DNA from: Pseudomonadota bacterium
GTDB lineage: Bacteria > Pseudomonadota > Gammaproteobacteria > Burkholderiales > SG8-39
DNA length: 46,827 bases
Assembly (NCBI GenBank): GCA_021811085.1
Contig: JAJZPQ010000028.1
Coordinates: 1-46,827, forward strand
Direction: 5' to 3'
A program made the position numbers and the translations under genes. The notes below the pieces were generated by a model. That model saw nothing but the letters and a program-made list of their open reading frames with translations. It had not been told where the DNA came from and did not search any database. Shown one piece after another: positions 43,380 to 46,827 of this stretch (its first letter is position 1; each line of letters starts with the position of its first letter).

Positions 43380-44345
43380 ATGCTGCTCAACTGTGTTGCC
43401 TACCAGGATGGCCGTAAACTGGCCGACATCAAGCCCGACGAAATCAGCGACTACGTCAGCCGGCCGGACTGCTTCGTCTGGGTCGCGCTGAAGGATCCCG
43501 GCCCGGGCGAACTCGCCGCCATGCAGCACGAATTCGACCTGCACGAACTCGCGGTCGAGGACGCGCACCACGGCCACCAACGGCCGAAAATCGAGGAATA
43601 CGGCAACTCGCTGTTCGCGGTGCTGCACACGATCGACGCCAGCGACGGGGAAATCAACGTAGGCGAAGTCGACACCTTCGTCGGCCCGAACTATCTGCTC
43701 ACGGTGCGCAGCCATACCGAGCAGGGCTTTGCCAATGTGCGCGCCCGCTGCGAACGCGAGCCGCATCTGCTGCGCCAGGGCTCGGGTTTCGTTTTCTATG
43801 CGCTGATGGATGCCATCGTCGACCGCTACTTTCCAGTGCTGGATTCCCTGGAGGACCAGCTGGAAGCGGTGGAAGAACGTATTTTCTCCGGCGACTCGGC
43901 CCGCTCCAACATCGAATCGCTGTACGGGCTGAAGCAAAAGCTAATGACCATCAAGCACGCGGCCGGTCCGCTGCTGGAAGCCTCGGGCAAACTGCACGGC
44001 GGCCGGGTACCCCAAGTCTGTGCCGGCACCCAGGAATACTACCGCGACGTGTACGACCACCTGATACGCATCAACCAGTCGATCGACAGCCTGCGCGAAA
44101 TGGTCACGACCGCGATTTCGGTCAACCTGTCGTTGATCACGCTGCAGGAAAACGAGACCACCAGACGCATCGCGGCGTACGCCGCGCTGGTCGCGGTGCC
44201 GACCATGATCGCCGGCGTCTACGGCATGAATTTCAAGAATATGCCCGAGCTTTCCTGGGATTTCGGCTACCCGCTCGCGCTCGCCATCATGGCGGTCCTC
44301 GACGGCTTCCTGTTCTACCACCTGCGCAAGGCCGGCTGGCTGTAG
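43380..44345 (+). CDS. corA: CorA-type magnesium/cobalt transporter
   Basis: The 321-residue protein has a soluble N-terminal domain (HELAVEDAHHGHQRPKIEEYGNS) and two C-terminal membrane helices with the signature YGMNFKNMPE between them. The GMN motif forms the ion entrance. Upstream in-frame extension back into the nudix/aminotransferase region is not real. It converges with the hydrolase downstream. Confidence 0.94.
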   Translation: MLLNCVAYQDGRKLADIKPDEISDYVSRPDCFVWVALKDPGPGELAAMQHEFDLHELAVEDAHHGHQRPKIEEYGNSLFAVLHTIDASDGEINVGEVDTFVGPNYLLTVRSHTEQGFANVRARCEREPHLLRQGSGFVFYALMDAIVDRYFPVLDSLEDQLEAVEERIFSGDSARSNIESLYGLKQKLMTIKHAAGPLLEASGKLHGGRVPQVCAGTQEYYRDVYDHLIRINQSIDSLREMVTTAISVNLSLITLQENETTRRIAAYAALVAVPTMIAGVYGMNFKNMPELSWDFGYPLALAIMAVLDGFLFYHLRKAGWL

Positions 44346-44348
44346 CCG

Positions 44349-45596
44349 CTAGACTCCGGCTTTCGCCAGCACCGCCTGCAGCAGCACGTTGCAGCCCGCG
44401 GCCAGGTCTTCCGGCTTGGCGTTTTCTATCTCGTTGTGGCTGATGCCGCCTTCGCAGGGCACGAAGATCATCGCGGTCGGCGCCACGCGCGCGATGTACA
44501 CCGCATCGTGGCCGGCACCGCTCACGATGTCCATATGCGCGCAGCCCAGGCGCTCCGCTGCGGCGCGCACCGCGGCGACACAACCCGCATCGAAATGGCA
44601 AGGCGGGAAGAAAATGGTCTGGCGGATGTCGACGGCAAGACCCTGTTCCGCGGCGATCCTGGCGGCGGCCGCACGCAGGCCCTGCTCCATGCGGTCCAGG
44701 CCTGAGACATCGGTGTCGCGAAAATCGACCGAGAACACCGTTTCGCCGGGTACCACATTGCGCGAGTTCGGCCGGTTGACGATCATGCCCACGGTGCCGC
44801 GCGAATGCTCGGTGAGCTTCGCCAACCGGTTGACCTCCTGAATCAGGAAGCTCGCACCGAGTAGCGCGTCGCGGCGCAGGTGCATGGGCGTGGGGCCGGC
44901 GTGGGCATCCATGCCGCCGACCGTCACCTCGAACCAGCGCTGACCGAGCGCCCCGGTGACCACGCCTACGATGTTGCCGGTGTTCTCCAGCAGCGGCCCC
45001 TGCTCTATATGCGCCTCGAAATAAGCGGCGAGCGGACGCCCGCCCACCGGCGCCGTGCCGGCGTAGCCGATTCGGCGCAGCGCGTCGCCGAAGGACTGGC
45101 CATCGGGATCGCGCGCGGCGAGGATTTCCTCCACCGTATGCACTCCGGCGAACGCGCCCGAGGCCCCCATCACCGGCAGAAAGCGCGAGCCTTCCTCGTT
45201 GGTCCACATCGCGACCTCGAACGGCAGCTTGGTTTCGACGCCGTGATCCTGGAGCGTGCGTGCCACCTCCAATGCGGCCATCACGCCGTAGCAGCCGTCG
45301 AAGCGCCCGCCCGAGGGCTGGGTATCGAGATGACTGCCGGACACCACCGGGGCTGCGCCGGGCTCGCGCGCGCGCCGGCGCGCGAAGATGTTGCCCACGC
45401 CGTCCACGCTCATGCTCAGACCCGCCTGCTTGCACCAAGTGACGAACAAATCGCGCGCCTGACGGTCGAGATCGGTCAGCGTCAGGCGTTTGACCCCGCC
45501 CTTGGGCGTGGCGCCGATTTTCGCCATTTGCATGAGCGAATCCCACAGGCGCTCGGCGTTGATGCGCAGGCCCATCGCTTTATTCGAAGGGTTCAT
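44349..45596 (-). CDS. N-carbamoyl amino acid hydrolase / beta-ureidopropionase-type (M20 family)
   Basis: The 415-residue protein has the zinc-hydrolase motifs SGSHLDTQPSGGRFDG, TNEEGSRF, EAHIEQGP, VTVGGMDAHAGPTPM, and a C-terminal MIFVPCEGGISHNE. These fit AtzC/HyuC-like amidohydrolases that cleave N-carbamoyl-amino acids or allantoate. ATG 45596 starts two bases after the stop of the aminotransferase upstream, so the two are coupled. That neighbour suggests beta-ureidopropionate as the substrate. Confidence 0.85.
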   Translation of the reverse strand: MNPSNKAMGLRINAERLWDSLMQMAKIGATPKGGVKRLTLTDLDRQARDLFVTWCKQAGLSMSVDGVGNIFARRRAREPGAAPVVSGSHLDTQPSGGRFDGCYGVMAALEVARTLQDHGVETKLPFEVAMWTNEEGSRFLPVMGASGAFAGVHTVEEILAARDPDGQSFGDALRRIGYAGTAPVGGRPLAAYFEAHIEQGPLLENTGNIVGVVTGALGQRWFEVTVGGMDAHAGPTPMHLRRDALLGASFLIQEVNRLAKLTEHSRGTVGMIVNRPNSRNVVPGETVFSVDFRDTDVSGLDRMEQGLRAAAARIAAEQGLAVDIRQTIFFPPCHFDAGCVAAVRAAAERLGCAHMDIVSGAGHDAVYIARVAPTAMIFVPCEGGISHNEIENAKPEDLAAGCNVLLQAVLAKAGV

Positions 45597-45598
45597 GT

Positions 45599-46827
45599 TC
45601 AGGCGAGGCCGCGCACGACTTCGGCAGTGACGCCGAACATTTCGTCCAGGTGTTTCTTCTCCGCGATCAGCGGCGGGCAGAACGCGACGTTGTCGCCGAT
45701 CGGGCGCACAAACACGCCGCGATCCCAGCACTGTTCGAACACTTCCTTCGCGCGCGCGCCCGGCGCATCCGCGCGCGGTGCGAACTCGATCGCGCCGATC
45801 AGGCCGAGGTTGCGGCAGTCGACGACGTGCGGCAGCCCCCGGAACGAGTGCACGCCTTGCTCGAAGTCCGCAGCCAGCGTCTGCGCGCGCGTGAGCAGCC
45901 CTTCTTCGGCGTAGGTCTCAAGCGTGGCGAGCGCCGCGGCGCTCGCCAGCGGATGACCGGAATAGGTATAGCCGTGGAAGAAATCGATGCCGTTGCCCGA
46001 AGCCTGCATGAACGTGTCGTAGATCTCGCGCTTCACGATCACCCCGCCCATGGGCACGGTGCCGCTGGTGATGCCCTTGGCGAACGTGATCAGATCGGGC
46101 GTCACGCCGAAGTATTCGCTCGCGAACGGCCGGCCCAGACGCCCGAAGCCGGTGATCACCTCGTCGAATATGAGCAGGATGCCGTGCTTGTCGCAGATCT
46201 GGCGCAGGCGCTGCAGATAGCCCTGCGGCGGGACCAGCACGCCGCCCGCGCCCGCCACCGGCTCCACGATCACCGCGGCGATGTTGGAGGCGTCGTGCAG
46301 CGGGATGATACGTTGCTCCAGCTCGTCGGCGAACTCGGCGCCCGCCGCCGGCTGGCCGCGCGAAAACGCGCTGCGCGCCGGATCGTGCGTGTGGCGCAGA
46401 TGATCGACGCCCGGAAGCATGAGGCCATAGGCCTTGCGGTTCGCCGGCACCCCGCCCACCGAAATGCCGGCGAGGTTCACGCCGTGATAGCCGCGCTCGC
46501 GGCCGATGAAGCGCGTGCGCGTGCCCTCGCCTTTGAGGCGGTGGTAGGCCAGCGCGATCTTGAGCGCCGTGTCCACCGCCTCGGAACCGGAGTTCACGAA
46601 AAATACATGCTCCATGCCTTCGGGTGCGAGCGCGGCAATGCGGCGCGCAACTTCGAACGGCAGCGGGTGGCCGAGCGAGAACGAGGAGGAGAAATCGAGA
46701 ATGCCCGCCTGCTGCCGTATCGCCTCGACGATTTTCGGCCGGCAATGCCCGGCATTGACGCACCACAGCGTCGCCAGCCCGTCGAGCACTTTCTTGCCCT
46801 CGACCGTGGTGTAGTACATGCCTGCGG
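45599..46827 (-). CDS. class III aminotransferase, likely beta-alanine:pyruvate (partial at window end)
   Basis: Frame runs off the right edge, so the N-terminus is missing. The available 409 residues include LDGLATLWCVNAGHCRP, the PLP phosphate-site FVNSGSEAVDTALK, DEVITGFGRLG, and the lysine in LITFAKGITSG. The combination fits omega-amino acid aminotransferases acting on beta-alanine or similar amines. It is upstream of and coupled to the N-carbamoyl hydrolase, which together would convert beta-ureidopropionate through beta-alanine to malonate semialdehyde. Confidence 0.87.
   Translation of the reverse strand, partial: AGMYYTTVEGKKVLDGLATLWCVNAGHCRPKIVEAIRQQAGILDFSSSFSLGHPLPFEVARRIAALAPEGMEHVFFVNSGSEAVDTALKIALAYHRLKGEGTRTRFIGRERGYHGVNLAGISVGGVPANRKAYGLMLPGVDHLRHTHDPARSAFSRGQPAAGAEFADELEQRIIPLHDASNIAAVIVEPVAGAGGVLVPPQGYLQRLRQICDKHGILLIFDEVITGFGRLGRPFASEYFGVTPDLITFAKGITSGTVPMGGVIVKREIYDTFMQASGNGIDFFHGYTYSGHPLASAAALATLETYAEEGLLTRAQTLAADFEQGVHSFRGLPHVVDCRNLGLIGAIEFAPRADAPGARAKEVFEQCWDRGVFVRPIGDNVAFCPPLIAEKKHLDEMFGVTAEVVRGLA

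Overview
This window looks like chromosomal DNA from a GC-rich betaproteobacterium. The gene order supports that: purM diverging from a PerM-type permease followed by hda, a HAD phosphatase, pcnB and folK; queA-tgt-yajC-secD-secF; and nudJ with mnmA. Respiratory genes (multihaem cytochromes c, NrfD-type membrane protein, cytochrome b561, cytochrome c') sit beside an anaerobic ribonucleotide reductase and a Crp/Fnr regulator, which suggests a facultative or micro-aerobic respiratory lifestyle. Species cannot be named from the sequence alone.

Layout. 1-224: start of a membrane sensor protein running off the left edge. 404-4664: a co-directional redox cluster (double rhodanese, hexahaem cytochrome, Tat-exported ferredoxin with four [4Fe-4S] clusters, NrfD-type quinol protein, small cytochrome c5-like protein) with no recognisable catalytic subunit. 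4789-18326: housekeeping genes (acylphosphatase, dnaE, trhO, an EamA permease, purM, perM, hda, HAD hydrolase, pcnB, folK, DUF486, deoxynucleoside kinase, panC, an MliC-like lipoprotein). A cluster of strong palindromes lies between hda and the HAD gene. 18327-21970: an accessory island with less GC-rich genes: an Mrr-type endonuclease followed by an attC-like (integron) recombination site, two small conserved hypotheticals, a GNAT acetyltransferase, a MntA/HepT module and a VapBC module. 22070-25034: an anaerobic ribonucleotide reductase operon in which the glycyl-radical domain is a separate 61-residue reading frame. 25351-30375: a small hypothetical, a hemerythrin-like protein with a well-placed Fnr-type box, a beta-CASP RNA hydrolase, trxC, a Crp/Fnr regulator and a malate/lactate dehydrogenase. 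30545-30731: a candidate small RNA on the plus strand and tRNA-Leu(CAA) on the minus strand. 30809-36359: queuosine synthesis and Sec accessory genes. 36411-42079: cytochrome b561, cytochrome c', purB, a glutathione transferase, mnmA, an exported protein and nudJ. 42081-46827: a class I aminotransferase, corA, and an N-carbamoyl amino acid hydrolase coupled to a class III aminotransferase (likely beta-ureidopropionate to beta-alanine breakdown).

How parts may work together. The redox cluster could pass electrons between the quinone pool (NrfD), iron-sulfur protein and periplasmic cytochromes. The Crp/Fnr regulator keeps the ExxSR recognition motif of Fnr-type proteins, and Fnr-like boxes lie upstream of the hemerythrin gene and nrdD, so these genes plausibly form a low-oxygen or nitric-oxide response. 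The most unusual items are the split NrdD, the small RNA with a pyrimidine-rich anti-Shine-Dalgarno loop, the attC-like site behind mrr, the palindrome cluster at 13.2-13.4 kb and the repeat-built insertion inside mnmA.
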